A DNA stretch of 64,000 nt from Streptomyces sp. CG 926 (GCF_003148825.1 NZ_QGGZ01000002.1:1-64000), one strand, 5' to 3'. Counted from the first letter of the stretch, positions 1-8,437 are shown. The notes: generated by a model not told the origin, from the letters alone. Made by a program: numbers and translations.

Positions 1-92
1 CGCCCGGTTTACATTCCGAACCCGGAAGCTAAGCCTTTCAGCGCCGATGGTACTGCAGGGGGGACCCTGTGGGAGAGTAGGACGCCGCCGAA
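1..92 (+). rRNA. rrf: 5S ribosomal RNA, 3' part
   Basis: The first bases read as the second half of a bacterial 5S rRNA: a CCGAACCCGGAAGCTAAG block (loop B/helix III side), then the GATGGTACTGCAGGGGGGAC and GTGGGAGAGTAGGAC blocks of helices IV/V, ending in a GCCGCC 3' side of helix I. The 5' half lies before the window, so the feature is cut by the edge. It marks the end of an rrn operon. The exact 3' end is estimated to within a few bases. Confidence 0.93.
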
Positions 93-106
93 CAATCATT
101 GTGGGA

Positions 107-146
107 AAGCCCCGCACCAACCCTTCACGGGTTCGGTGCGGGGCTT
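107..146 (+). terminator. rrn operon terminator
   Basis: AAGCCCCGCACC pairs with GGTGCGGGGCTT around an ACCC/GGGT-bearing loop, followed by TTCT. It sits just after the 5S rRNA and is a strong rho-independent type hairpin for the rRNA operon. Confidence 0.85.
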
Positions 147-301
147 TTCTGCGTTCACGGGCCGGAATCGAGGGCGCCGGCCCGATCGGGCCCGCCGCGC
201 GCCTGCCGGCTGTCGTCCGAATGGCCGCAGCAGCCCGGTGACGCGTCGTCGGCGGCCCGGCGAGACGGGCCCTACGTCCCTTTAGTTCGTACTGTGGGGG
301 T

Positions 302-967
302 ATGGGCTACGACCTCGTCATCTTCGACAACGACGGCGTGCTGGTGGACAGCGAGCCGCTCGCCAACAGCACCCTCGCCGGGTACCTGACCGAGCTGGGG
401 CACCCGACCACCTACGAGGAGTCGGTCCGCGACTACATGGGCTCCGCCGTGCACCGGGTGCACGACCTCGTCCTCGAGCGGACCGGGCAGCAGTTGCCGG
501 CCGACTTCGACGAGACCCTGCATGCGCGGACCGTCGCCGCCTTCGAGCAGGAGCTGAAGCCCGTCCCCGGCGTGGAGGAGGTGCTGGGGGCACTGACCGC
601 GCAGGGGATCGGGTACTGCCTGGCCTCCTCCGGGAGCCACGAGCGGATCAGGGTCGGGCATCGGGTCGCCGGGCTCGACGGGTGGTTCGAGGAGGAGTGG
701 ATCTTCAGCGCGCAGGACGTGGGCCAGGGGAAGCCCGCTCCCGATCTGTACCTGCACGCGGCGCGGCAGATGGGCGTGGAGCCCGCCCGGTGCGTGGTCG
801 TCGAGGACAGTCCGCTCGGGATCCAGGCCGCCCGCGCCGCGGGCATGGACGTCTACGGGTTCACCGCGATGCTCCCCGCCGACCGGCTCCCCGGAGCCAC
901 CGGCCACTTCGGTGACATGAAGCAGCTCACCGGACTGCTCGGGCTGGAAGCAGGACTGGGTATGTGA
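302..967 (+). CDS. HAD family hydrolase (beta-phosphoglucomutase-like phosphatase)
   Basis: A 221-residue cytosolic haloacid-dehalogenase phosphatase. Motif I is FDNDGVLVDSE near the N-terminus (both catalytic Asp present), motif II is the ASSGS segment near residue 108, the motif III lysine is in GKPAPD, and motif IV is VVEDSPLGIQAA. A helical cap lies between motifs I and II, which is the layout of the beta-PGM/phosphoglycolate-phosphatase group (usually 210-230 residues). In this family Asp forms a phospho-enzyme and substrates are small sugar or organic phosphates; the real substrate cannot be told from sequence. The gene is single, between the rrn terminator and an MFS gene. The start ATG follows a GTGGGGGT stretch. 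Confidence 0.88.
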   Translation: MGYDLVIFDNDGVLVDSEPLANSTLAGYLTELGHPTTYEESVRDYMGSAVHRVHDLVLERTGQQLPADFDETLHARTVAAFEQELKPVPGVEEVLGALTAQGIGYCLASSGSHERIRVGHRVAGLDGWFEEEWIFSAQDVGQGKPAPDLYLHAARQMGVEPARCVVVEDSPLGIQAARAAGMDVYGFTAMLPADRLPGATGHFGDMKQLTGLLGLEAGLGM

Positions 968-1010
968 TCTCTCTACCCACGGGTAGCCCGTGGGCCTACG
1001 CTGACCCGCC

Positions 1011-2237
1011 ATGACGGATGATGTGCGGCTGCGGCGTGGCCGCGGCGCTCTGGGGTTCAGCTTCTTCGTGCAAGGCGTCGCCTTCGCGCTGCTCGTGACA
1101 CGGATCCCGGCCATCCAGGACCGGTACGGGATATCCGACGGCCTGCTGCCCGCCTTCCTCGCGGCCGTGCCGATCCTCGCGGGCGCGTCGAGCGTGGCCA
1201 CCGAGCACCTGGTGAAGCGGGTGGCGCCCAGCGTCGTACTGCGGTGGGCGCAGCCGCTGGTGCTGCTGTCCCTGCTCGGCGTCGGGGCCGGCGGCCAGAT
1301 GTGGCACGTGGCGGTGGCGTTGGGGGCGTTCGGGCTGTCGGTGGGTGCGCTGGACGCCTCGATGAACATGCTCGGGGTCAGTCTGCAGCGGGCGTACGGG
1401 CGGAGCATCATGCTCGGCTTCCACGCCGCGTACAGCCTCGGCGGGATCCTGGGGGCCTCGGCCGCGTGGGCGGGCGCGCACTGGGAACTGGACCTCTTCG
1501 TCAGCTATCTGCCGGCCGTGGTCGTGCTGCTGCCGTTGGCCTTCCTGGGGAGCCAGCGCTACGTCGACGGGACGGCGGGCCAGGGGGAGGCCGACGGGAA
1601 GGGGCTGGGGGCCGGCGGGTTCAAGCTGCTGCTGCCGCTCTGCTTGGTGATGGCGTGCGCGTACATCGGGGACTCGACGGTGGCGAACTGGAGTGCCAAG
1701 TACCTCCAGGACGTGCTCGGGAGCTCGGAGCAGATGGCCACCGTCCCTTACAACGTGTACATGGTGACCACCCTCGTGGGGCGGGCCGTCGGGGACCTGG
1801 GCGTACGGCGCTTCGGGGCGGCGACCGTGGTGCGGGCCGGGACGCTGGTGGCGGCCGGCGGGTTCGCCGTGGTGGCCTCGGCGCCCGGGGCCTGGGTGGG
1901 GATGCTCGGCTTCACCCTGCTGGGGATCGGGTTGTGCGTGATCGTGCCGCAGACCTTCGCGGCCGCGGGGAGGCTGTTCCCGGGGGCGTCCGACACGGCC
2001 GTCGCGCGCCTCAACATCTTCAACTACGTCGGCTTCCTGATCGGGTCCCCGCTCGTCGGGGCGGTGGGTGACGCGTGGAGCTACCGGGGCGCGATGCTGG
2101 TGCCGATGGCGCTGGTCCTGGTGACACTCTTCCAAGCCCGCTCGTTCGGCTCCGAGGGCGCCCGATACGGTGTCCGGCATGAGCGGCGAGTCGGCCACCG
2201 GCCTGTTGATGTGGGACGAGGCGGTAACGAGGTATGA
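1011..2237 (+). CDS. MFS transporter
   Basis: A 408-residue, very hydrophobic integral membrane protein with about 12 predicted helices and the small-residue-rich (G, A, S) helix packing of major facilitator permeases. An R/K-rich loop sits between helices 2 and 3 (around VKRVAPS), and a central loop near residue 190 separates two six-helix halves. The family moves sugars, drugs or metabolites by proton coupling; no motif here fixes the substrate. Its end overlaps the start of the AcuC gene by about 60 bases, so the two are probably one transcript and translationally coupled. The start ATG follows a short gap after the HAD gene. Confidence 0.85.
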   Translation: MTDDVRLRRGRGALGFSFFVQGVAFALLVTRIPAIQDRYGISDGLLPAFLAAVPILAGASSVATEHLVKRVAPSVVLRWAQPLVLLSLLGVGAGGQMWHVAVALGAFGLSVGALDASMNMLGVSLQRAYGRSIMLGFHAAYSLGGILGASAAWAGAHWELDLFVSYLPAVVVLLPLAFLGSQRYVDGTAGQGEADGKGLGAGGFKLLLPLCLVMACAYIGDSTVANWSAKYLQDVLGSSEQMATVPYNVYMVTTLVGRAVGDLGVRRFGAATVVRAGTLVAAGGFAVVASAPGAWVGMLGFTLLGIGLCVIVPQTFAAAGRLFPGASDTAVARLNIFNYVGFLIGSPLVGAVGDAWSYRGAMLVPMALVLVTLFQARSFGSEGARYGVRHERRVGHRPVDVGRGGNEV

Positions 2238-3357
2238 CTTCGGACCGAGCCATCCGATGGACCCGGTGCGCCTGGCGCTGACCATGGGCCTGGTGCGCGC
2301 TTTCGGGCTGGACCGGGCGATGGAGGTACGGGCAGCCCCGGCGGCCGGGGACTCGACGCTGCGGCTGGTCCATCGGGAGGACTACGTCGCCGCGGTGCGC
2401 GAGGTGTCCGAGGACCCGGGCGTCGCGGACGGTTCGTACGGGCTGGGGACCATGGACGATCCGGCCTTCCACGGGATGCACGAGGCGTCCGCGCTGATCG
2501 CCGGGCAGTCCGTGGCGGGCGCGGAGGCGCTCTGGCACGGTGAGGTCGAGCACGCCGTGAACTTCGCCGGCGGGCTGCATCACGCCATGCCGGGCGGGGC
2601 CGCCGGATTCTGCGTCTACAACGACGCCTCGCTGGCCATCGCCCGGCTGCTGGAGCTGGGCGCCGAGCGGGTCGCGTACGTGGACGTGGACGTGCACCAC
2701 GGGGACGGCGTGCAGGCGGCCTTCTGGGACGATCCGCGGGTGCTGACCATCTCGATGCACGAACACCCGCGGACGCTGTTCCCGCAGACCGGTTGGCCCG
2801 AGGAGACCGGCGGTCCGGAGGCGGAGGGCTCGGCGGTGAACATCGCGCTGCCCGCCGGCACCGGGGACGAGGGCTGGCTGCGGGCCTTCCACGCCGTCGT
2901 GCCGGAGCTGCTGGCGGACTTCGGGCCGCAGGTGCTGGTGACCCAGCACGGGGCCGATACGCACTTCGAGGACCCGCTGGCGCACCTGGCGGTCTCGCTG
3001 GACGCCCAGCGGGCCGTCCAGGAGGCCTGTCACCGGCTCGCGCACGAATACGCGGACGGGCGGTGGCTGGCGCTCGGCGGGGGCGGGTACGCGGTGGTGG
3101 ACGTCGTCCCGCGGTCGTGGACGCATCTGGTGGGGATCGCCGCGCACCGGCCGGTGGATCCCCAGGCGGCGGTGCCCGCCTCGTGGCGGGACGAGGTGTA
3201 CGCGCGGACGCGGCAGTTGGCGCCGGCCCGGATGACGGACGGGCGGACCCCGTCGTGGCCGGATTGGGACGCCGGCTACGACCCCGCGGACCGGACGGAT
3301 CAGGCCGTTCTGGCCACGCGCCGGGCGGTGTTCCCGCTGCGCGGCATGCTGACCTGA
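2179..3357 (+). CDS. acuC: AcuC-type histone deacetylase family protein
   Basis: About 392 residues, the length expected for class I-like bacterial deacetylases. Catalytic features are visible: GGLHHAMPG (the His-His pair), YVDVDVHHGDGVQ (zinc-binding Asp and His), the ISMHEHPRTLFP loop, and GADTHFEDPLA (second zinc Asp region). The family removes acetyl groups from lysines of proteins such as acetyl-CoA synthetase or from small acetylated amines, using zinc. Although named after acetoin utilisation, no acetoin genes are nearby. A GTG at 2170 is an alternative start that sits closer to a GAGGG ribosome site; ATG 2179 is chosen because homologous N-termini normally begin close to the LMWDEAV block. 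Confidence 0.9.
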   Translation: MSGESATGLLMWDEAVTRYDFGPSHPMDPVRLALTMGLVRAFGLDRAMEVRAAPAAGDSTLRLVHREDYVAAVREVSEDPGVADGSYGLGTMDDPAFHGMHEASALIAGQSVAGAEALWHGEVEHAVNFAGGLHHAMPGGAAGFCVYNDASLAIARLLELGAERVAYVDVDVHHGDGVQAAFWDDPRVLTISMHEHPRTLFPQTGWPEETGGPEAEGSAVNIALPAGTGDEGWLRAFHAVVPELLADFGPQVLVTQHGADTHFEDPLAHLAVSLDAQRAVQEACHRLAHEYADGRWLALGGGGYAVVDVVPRSWTHLVGIAAHRPVDPQAAVPASWRDEVYARTRQLAPARMTDGRTPSWPDWDAGYDPADRTDQAVLATRRAVFPLRGMLT

Positions 3358-3453
3358 TCGCCCGGGGCGGCGTACTGCCGCATCGTTACGCCAACTGTGG
3401 GGCTGTTCGCCGGAATTGATGAGCCGCCAGATCTGTTGGGGGAGCATCGGAGG

Positions 3454-4284
3454 GTGTTGAGCACCGGCGCGCTGCGTGCGCATCTGCTGGCCGCCCGGTT
3501 GGCCGGGCCCGTCGCCACCTCCCGGGAGGAGAGCCTGCGCAGTTACCGGCTGTTCGCGGCGCGGGATCCGCGGGTGATGCTGGGGCTGGATCCGGAGTGG
3601 GCGTGGGGCGAGGGTGATCTGCTGAGGCTGATGGCGGACAAGTGCGGGGTCTCGGCGGATCCGGCGCACGTCAGCGGCCCGGACGTGATCGATCCGGAGC
3701 GGACGATGGCCGCGCTGGAGGCCTTCGCGGGGCGGCTGTGCGAGGCGGCGCGGGCGCGGTCGCCGGTGCTGTTCGGGACGGGGCATCCGCATCGGCTCCT
3801 GGGCTTCTACGCCGCTTTGGCGCAGGCGATGTCGGCGGCGGGATGTGTTGTCCTCACCCCGGCGCAGGGGGTGAGTGTCGACATGGCGACCCGGTTCGGC
3901 GTACGCACGCACAGCATCGAATACGTACGGGGGGTCGCACTGGTGCGGGAACCCGGCGTGCGGGTGCCGGGGAGTGCGACCGGCGTGCACACCCATTCAC
4001 CGCTGCCGGTTCGGATGGCCCTGGGGGTCCTCGCGGAGGCCGGCGGGCCACTGCCGGAGTTGGTGGTGGGGGACCACGGGTGGGTCTGCGGTGCAGGTCA
4101 GCTGGGTGTGGAGGCCATCGGGTTGGCGGATACGGATGATCCCGCGCTGTTCGTCGGGGAAGCCGAGGGGCGGGTCTCGGTGGCCGTTCCACTTGATGAC
4201 GCGGTGCGAGCGGACTACTACCGACCGCTCACCCGGTACGTGCTCGGCCGCGCGAGTCTGACGGGGCGGCAGGAGTGGCCGTAG
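3454..4284 (+). CDS. Conserved actinobacterial protein, putative phosphatase
   Basis: About 276 residues, starting at a GTG preceded by a GGGGGAG/GGAG ribosome site; an upstream in-frame GTG at 3397 would add 19 residues. Genes with this N-terminus (STGALRAHLLAARLAGPVAT) are common beside the BldC-like regulator in streptomycetes and are usually labelled phosphatase, but I see no classical HAD or PAP2 signature. Recognisable segments are FGTGHPHRLLGFY in the middle, VVGDHGWVCGAGQLG, and ADTDDPALFVGEAEG near the end, which look like Asp/His-rich active-site or metal-site loops. Soluble, no signal peptide. The function is an annotation habit rather than something the sequence proves. Confidence 0.75.
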   Translation: MLSTGALRAHLLAARLAGPVATSREESLRSYRLFAARDPRVMLGLDPEWAWGEGDLLRLMADKCGVSADPAHVSGPDVIDPERTMAALEAFAGRLCEAARARSPVLFGTGHPHRLLGFYAALAQAMSAAGCVVLTPAQGVSVDMATRFGVRTHSIEYVRGVALVREPGVRVPGSATGVHTHSPLPVRMALGVLAEAGGPLPELVVGDHGWVCGAGQLGVEAIGLADTDDPALFVGEAEGRVSVAVPLDDAVRADYYRPLTRYVLGRASLTGRQEWP

Positions 4285-4398
4285 CTCCTCTTCCCCACTC
4301 GTATCACGCGCCCCTACTCTGGGGAGTGAGCGTGCGACGACGAGGAGTAACCGGAGGGGAAGCCGGTGCCCGTCATGCGCGGAAGGTCAAGGTGTGTC

Positions 4399-4608
4399 AT
4401 GGCTGCTGGCGAGAGGCCTCTCAGTGAGGTTCAGTTCCTGACCGTGGCGGAGGTCGCCTCGGTGATGCGAGTGTCGAAGATGACCGTGTACCGGCTGGTG
4501 CACAACGGTCATCTGCCCGCAATCCGGGTGGGCCGGTCCTTCCGGGTCCCCGAGAACGCGGTCCACGAGTACCTCCGAGAGTCCTATGTGGGGGTGGAGT
4601 CGGCCTGA
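4399..4608 (+). CDS. Small BldC/excisionase-like helix-turn-helix protein
   Basis: A 69-residue DNA-binding protein. Residues about 10-55 form a MerR-like winged helix as in BldC and phage excisionases: FLTVAEVASVMRVSKMTVYRL is the helix-turn-helix, followed by the GHLPAIRVGRSFRVP wing. Such proteins act as small transcription factors and often bind cooperatively to repeats. An upstream in-frame start at 4366 (GTG) is possible, but ATG 4399 gives the usual length for this single-domain group. It is followed by an intergenic promoter and the bS22 gene. The paralogue BldC is a developmental regulator; this one is related by fold, not identical. Confidence 0.85.
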   Translation: MAAGERPLSEVQFLTVAEVASVMRVSKMTVYRLVHNGHLPAIRVGRSFRVPENAVHEYLRESYVGVESA

Positions 4609-4654
4609 GACTGAGGCTCGGGAAGCCCCTGGCTACGACGCGGAAGCGCTCGGA

Positions 4655-4684
4655 TTACAAGCTCAGAGCTCGGGCGGGTAGGCT
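4655..4684 (+). promoter_or_regulatory. Candidate housekeeping promoter for bS22
   Basis: TTACAA, 18 bases, then TAGGCT: a reasonable fit to the -35/-10 pattern of the main streptomycete sigma factor, about 65 bases upstream of the bS22 start. Pattern match by eye only. Confidence 0.4.
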
Positions 4685-4750
4685 AGGCCGACGTAGGTCG
4701 TGTGGGCCCAGACGCCCCGCACCAGTGAAGAGAAGTGAGCGAGGGTAGTC

Positions 4751-4849
4751 GTGGGCTCTGTTATCAAGAAGCGGCGCAAGCGGATGGCTAAGAAGAAGCA
4801 CCGCAAGCTGCTCAAGCGCACCCGCGTCCAGCGCCGTAACAAGAAGTAA
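4751..4849 (+). CDS. Ribosomal protein bS22 (AURKAIP1/COX24-domain miniprotein)
   Basis: Only 32 residues, starting GTG and beginning with [20 protein letters not shown]; more than half the residues are Lys or Arg. This matches the actinobacterial miniprotein seen on mycobacterial 30S subunits and named bS22, related to the mitochondrial AURKAIP1/COX24 domain. It binds rRNA in the small subunit. It is too short for most ORF callers and easily missed. It has its own candidate promoter upstream and a strong terminator directly downstream, so it is probably a single-gene transcript. Confidence 0.9.
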   Translation: MGSVIKKRRKRMAKKKHRKLLKRTRVQRRNKK

Positions 4850-4870
4850 ACGGCAGCTGTACGTGTTCTC

Positions 4871-4905
4871 CGCAGCCCCTCCACCATCCTGGTGGAGGGG
4901 CTGCG
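4871..4905 (+). terminator. Hairpin terminator after bS22
   Basis: CGCAGCCCCTCCACC pairs perfectly with GGTGGAGGGGCTGCG around an ATCCT loop, 21 bases after the bS22 stop. No U-tract follows, which is usual in streptomycetes. Confidence 0.85.
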
Positions 4906-4944
4906 GTGCAGCCGGGGGACTTCTTCGAGGGAGGCGCTGAGCTC

Positions 4945-6030
4945 GTGGGGAAGGTCGTACTCGTCACCGGGGCTGCCCGGCAGTTGGGCGGCCGCTTCGT
5001 GCGCCGTATCCAGCGTGACCCGGACGTCGAGCGGGTGATCGCGGTGGACGCGATGACACCGCCGCACCGGCTCGGATCGGCGGAGTTCGTCCGTACGGAC
5101 ATCAGACAGTCGGCGATCGCCAGAGTGCTGGCCGAGCACGCCGTGGACACGGTGGTCCATCTCGCGGTCACCGGAGGCAGTGCGGGAACGGGCGGTGCGC
5201 ACAGCACCGTCAAGGAAACGAACGTCATCGGCACCATGCAGCTCCTCGGTGCCTGCCAGAAGTCGCCGACGGTACGGCGGCTCGTGGTGAAGTCCAGCAC
5301 CAGCGTCTACGGGGGCACCCCCCGGGACCCGGCCGTCTTCACCGAGACCACGGAGCCCAAATCCCTGCCGGCGGGCGGCTTCGCCAAGGACGCCGCCGAG
5401 GTCGAGGGCTATGTACGGGGCTTCGCGCGCAGACGGCCGGACGTCGCGGTGTGCGTCCTGCGGTTCGCGAACATCCTGGGGCCCTTCGCGGATTCGGCGC
5501 TCGCCGAGTACTTCTCGATCCCGGTGATGCCGACCGTGCTGGGGTACGACCCGCGGCTGCAGTTCGTGCACGAGGACGACGTCCTCGAAGTGCTGCGGCT
5601 GGCGGCCCGGGAGCCCCGGCGCGGGACCCTGAACAGCGGGACGTTCAACATCGCCGGTGACGGCGTCCTGCTGCTGTCGCAGTGCTCGCGGCGGCTCGGG
5701 CGGCCCACCTTGCCGTTGCTGCTGCCCGCGTTGAACTGGGTGGGCGCCGCGCTGCGGGCGGTCGGAGCCAGCGACTTCTCTCCGGAACAGATAAGGCTGC
5801 TCACCCACGGCCGGGTCGTGGAGACCACGCAGATGCGTGAAGTCCTCGGCTTCGAGCCGCTCTACACGACCGCCGAGACCTTCGCGGACTTCGCGCGGAG
5901 CCGGGGGAGCGGGCTGCTGCCCCCGGAGCGGGTCGGACGGGTCGTGGACCGGGTGGCGGCCATGCTGGACGCAGACGGGCTCGACGGGCTCAAGGACGAC
6001 GCCTACGCGGCTGAAGGAGCGAAGCGATAG
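4945..6030 (+). CDS. NAD-dependent epimerase/dehydratase (extended SDR)
   Basis: About 361 residues. The N-terminus KVVLVTGAARQLGG is a Rossmann dinucleotide-binding motif of the atypical SDR type, with DxR at the end of the next strand-turn (VDAMTP...FVRTDIR). VHLAVTG and SSTSVYGG are the strand-4 and catalytic Ser/Tyr-containing regions. The family acts on nucleotide sugars or other NAD(P)-linked substrates. GTG 4945 is chosen because it begins right at the Rossmann strand and follows a GAGGGAGG site; an upstream GTG at 4906 lies at the edge of the terminator hairpin and is unlikely. It overlaps the acyltransferase gene by one base (TAGTG), so the pair is an operon, possibly in lipid or envelope modification. 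Confidence 0.85.
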   Translation: MGKVVLVTGAARQLGGRFVRRIQRDPDVERVIAVDAMTPPHRLGSAEFVRTDIRQSAIARVLAEHAVDTVVHLAVTGGSAGTGGAHSTVKETNVIGTMQLLGACQKSPTVRRLVVKSSTSVYGGTPRDPAVFTETTEPKSLPAGGFAKDAAEVEGYVRGFARRRPDVAVCVLRFANILGPFADSALAEYFSIPVMPTVLGYDPRLQFVHEDDVLEVLRLAAREPRRGTLNSGTFNIAGDGVLLLSQCSRRLGRPTLPLLLPALNWVGAALRAVGASDFSPEQIRLLTHGRVVETTQMREVLGFEPLYTTAETFADFARSRGSGLLPPERVGRVVDRVAAMLDADGLDGLKDDAYAAEGAKR

Positions 6031-7010
6031 TGGCGGACGCCAAGGTCATTCCGTTCGGCGAGGACCGGCCGCGGCGGCGGATCCCCCGCCGGGTGCGGGC
6101 GGTGCCCGCCGCCGAGCCGGTGGTGGAGGACCCTGCCGGTCCCGAGCCGACGCCGGCCGCGGCGCCGGGCGACAGCTGGGACCGGCGGGTCGCCGGCGGG
6201 CTGGCGTTCCTGCGGCGGCGGATCACCGGGGACTACGAGGTCGACGACTTCGGCTACGACAAGGAACTGACGGACCAGGTCCTGATGTCCCTGATGCGGC
6301 CGCTGTACGACAAGTACTTCCGGGTCGAGGTCAAGGGCATCGAGAACATCCCGGCGGAGGGGGGCGCGCTGATCGTGGCGAACCACTCCGGGACGCTGCC
6401 CCTCGACGGGCTGATGCTCCAGGTCGCCGTGCACGACCACCACCCGGCGGAGCGGCACCTGCGGCTGCTGGCGGCGGACCTGGTGTTCCAGCTGCCGGTG
6501 GTCAACGAGCTGGCCCGCAAGGCGGGGCACACCCTGGCGTGCGCGGAGGACGCGCAGCGGCTGCTGGAGGCCGGGGAACTGGTCGGGGTGATGCCGGAGG
6601 GCTTCAAGGGGATAGGGAAGCCGTTCGGAGACCGGTACAAGCTGCAGCGGTTCGGGCGCGGTGGCTTCGTGTCGACGGCGCTGCGGGCCGGGACGCCGAT
6701 CGTGCCGTGCTCGATCGTGGGGGCGGAGGAGATCTACCCCATGGTCGGCAACGCGAAGACGCTGGCACGGCTGCTGGGGGTCCCGTACTTCCCGATCACG
6801 CCGACGTTCCCGTGGCTGGGGCCGTTGGGCGCGGTGCCGTTGCCGACGAAGTGGACGATCCAGTTCGGGGAGCCGATCCCGACGGACGGGTACGCCGCGG
6901 AGGCGGCGGAGGACCCGATGCTGATGTTCAACCTCACGGACCAGGTGCGGGAGCAGATCCAGCACACGCTCTACAAGCTGCTGGTGCAGCGGCGGTCCGT
7001 GTTCTTCTGA
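6030..7010 (+). CDS. Lysophospholipid acyltransferase family protein (PlsC-like)
   Basis: A 326-residue glycerolipid acyltransferase. Motif I is NHSGTLPLDG (the NHxxxxD catalytic pair), motif III is MPEGFKGIGKPFGDRYKLQ (the EG phosphate-binding element), and motif IV is around TPIVPCSIVGAEE. Enzymes of this family transfer acyl chains from acyl-CoA or acyl-ACP to lysophosphatidate or related lipids at the membrane face. The first 50 residues are Arg/Pro rich and variable. GTG start overlaps the epimerase stop by one base, and a perfect 17-bp hairpin follows the stop, so the two genes form a unit. Substrate specificity (lysophosphatidate or another lysolipid) is not determined. Confidence 0.85.
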   Translation: MADAKVIPFGEDRPRRRIPRRVRAVPAAEPVVEDPAGPEPTPAAAPGDSWDRRVAGGLAFLRRRITGDYEVDDFGYDKELTDQVLMSLMRPLYDKYFRVEVKGIENIPAEGGALIVANHSGTLPLDGLMLQVAVHDHHPAERHLRLLAADLVFQLPVVNELARKAGHTLACAEDAQRLLEAGELVGVMPEGFKGIGKPFGDRYKLQRFGRGGFVSTALRAGTPIVPCSIVGAEEIYPMVGNAKTLARLLGVPYFPITPTFPWLGPLGAVPLPTKWTIQFGEPIPTDGYAAEAAEDPMLMFNLTDQVREQIQHTLYKLLVQRRSVFF

Positions 7011-7033
7011 CGCGTAGCCGGGTCGAGGAACGA

Positions 7034-7070
7034 GGAAGGGGGCGGGGCCGCGGCGGCCCCGCCCCCTTCC
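7034..7070. terminator. Bidirectional terminator between acyltransferase and rsbN
   Basis: A perfect 17-bp inverted repeat (GGAAGGGGGCGGGGCCG / its complement) with a CGG loop. It lies between two convergent genes and can serve both. Confidence 0.88.
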
Positions 7071-7072
7071 TG

Positions 7073-8278
7073 CTACTCGGCGTCCTCCGCGCCCAGGCCC
7101 AGGCCCGGGAGGAGCCCCGGGAGCAGGGGCGGGATGGTGATGTCCGGCTTCGGGTTCTCCGGCGTGCCCGAAGGGGGCGGCGCCGACTGTCCCGCGGGCG
7201 GGTTGAGCAGGTCGCCCGTACCGCCGAGGAGGCCGCCGGCGGGGGGCCGGGAGCTTCCCGAGGGGGACGGCGCCGCAGGGCTGCCGGACGGCGTGCCGGC
7301 GGCCGGGGCGGACTGGTGGGCACCGCTCGGGGTGCCCGGCTTGGCGGCCGGGCCTGGGGTGCCTCCGGTACCGCGGCTCTGCTCCGGTGCCTTGGGGAGC
7401 AGGCTCTGCAGCGGCGCCACGTCTTCGTCTATGGCCTGGAAGACCGAGTCCACCTCACCGCCCACGTCCGTGAGCTGTGCCGGGAGCTTCCCGCGGAGCT
7501 TGCCCCACGCGTCGCGGTGGGAGCGGGTGAACGACGACAGCTTCTGGATCGGGCCGAGCGAGCCGTCCCGTTCGTACGCGGCCTGGAGGAGGCGGTGGCC
7601 TTCCTCCGCGTCGTGCTTCACCCCTGCCAGGGCCCGGCGGATCGCGCCCAGGGACTCGTGGTCCAGGTCGCCGAGCCGGCCTCGTTCCATCAGCCGACGG
7701 GCTTCCGACAGACGGTTCGAGGCCTGGTCGAGATAGAGCTCGCCCCGGTCCGCGTCGTCGTCGGCCATCCCCAGCTTCAGGTCCTCCATGCCCCGCTTCA
7801 CGGGGTAGAGGTGGTCACCGGGCAGGGCGTCGGTGCTGGCAGCGGCCACTCCGCTGAAGGCCCCGGCGGCCACACCCACGGTGAGGCCGCCCGCTGCGAT
7901 GCCCTTGGACCAGCGGGAGCGGGGCCGCAATTTCCGGAGCGGGGTCGCCCGGTGGGCGCCGCGGCCGGTCCGCTGTTCGGGCACCTGAGGGTCCGAGGCG
8001 GCACCTCCCCCGGCCCTCTCCTCCAGCACCATGGTCTCCATGGCGGCAATGAGCTGGGCTCGTTGCACCACTTTGACCTCGGGGTCCAGCACTGGGCGCG
8101 GCATTCTTTCGCCGAGCACGCTCGCCAGGGCCAACAGCCGGTCGTGGTCGGCAGGTTCGGCAGGTGCCTCGGACTGCTCGGCCGCCGAGTCCGGATCCGG
8201 AAGATCGGACAGGGTCCGATCCTCCAGGGCCTGGGCGAAGGCGTTCGCCCGCCGGTGCGGGGTCACGTTCGCGATCAC
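7073..8278 (-). CDS. rsbN: Anti-sigma factor RsbN (DUF5667 membrane protein)
   Basis: About 401 residues. Residues 1-90 form a soluble cytoplasmic region with the ALEDR and VQRAQLIAAME helices, the expected sigma-binding part. One transmembrane segment lies at about 126-147 (GIAAGGLTVGVAAGAFSG). Residues 150-300 are the helical, charged extracellular DUF5667 domain, and the tail is Pro/Gly/Ser rich. Gene order (directly downstream of bldN) and architecture match RsbN, the cognate anti-sigma factor of BldN in Streptomyces. GTG 8278 is chosen because AGGAGG lies 8 bases upstream; the longer reading from 8287 would start inside that ribosome site. A sigma-BldN-like promoter precedes it, giving feedback control. 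Confidence 0.9.
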   Translation of the reverse strand: MIANVTPHRRANAFAQALEDRTLSDLPDPDSAAEQSEAPAEPADHDRLLALASVLGERMPRPVLDPEVKVVQRAQLIAAMETMVLEERAGGGAASDPQVPEQRTGRGAHRATPLRKLRPRSRWSKGIAAGGLTVGVAAGAFSGVAAASTDALPGDHLYPVKRGMEDLKLGMADDDADRGELYLDQASNRLSEARRLMERGRLGDLDHESLGAIRRALAGVKHDAEEGHRLLQAAYERDGSLGPIQKLSSFTRSHRDAWGKLRGKLPAQLTDVGGEVDSVFQAIDEDVAPLQSLLPKAPEQSRGTGGTPGPAAKPGTPSGAHQSAPAAGTPSGSPAAPSPSGSSRPPAGGLLGGTGDLLNPPAGQSAPPPSGTPENPKPDITIPPLLPGLLPGLGLGAEDAE

Positions 8279-8408
8279 TGGCGGCACCTCCTCTCGTCAT
8301 GACGATCGACTCCCCAAGGTGTCCGGAAGGTTGCCTTCCTTGAGCACATCCACACTTTCGGGTGAGCGGCTTCGGGCAAAGCGTGTCCACAGGGAGCCTG
8401 CATTCCGC

Positions 8409-8437
8409 ACAACGAGCGTCGCGGCACTTGGGTTACG
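8409..8437 (-). promoter_or_regulatory. Sigma-BldN-type promoter of rsbN
   Basis: On the minus strand CGTAAC is followed after 17 bases by CGTTGT, closely resembling the CGTAAC / CGTTGA pattern described for BldN-dependent promoters such as bldM P1. It lies in the gap between bldN and rsbN, about 130 bases before the rsbN start. The match is by eye against remembered consensus. Confidence 0.6.

Noticed and set aside
2020..3996. Long minus-strand open frame opposite acuC and the phosphatase gene
   Set aside because: Its product is His/Arg/Pro-rich with no domain, typical of the antisense frame of GC-rich genes; acuC on the plus strand has clear catalytic motifs.
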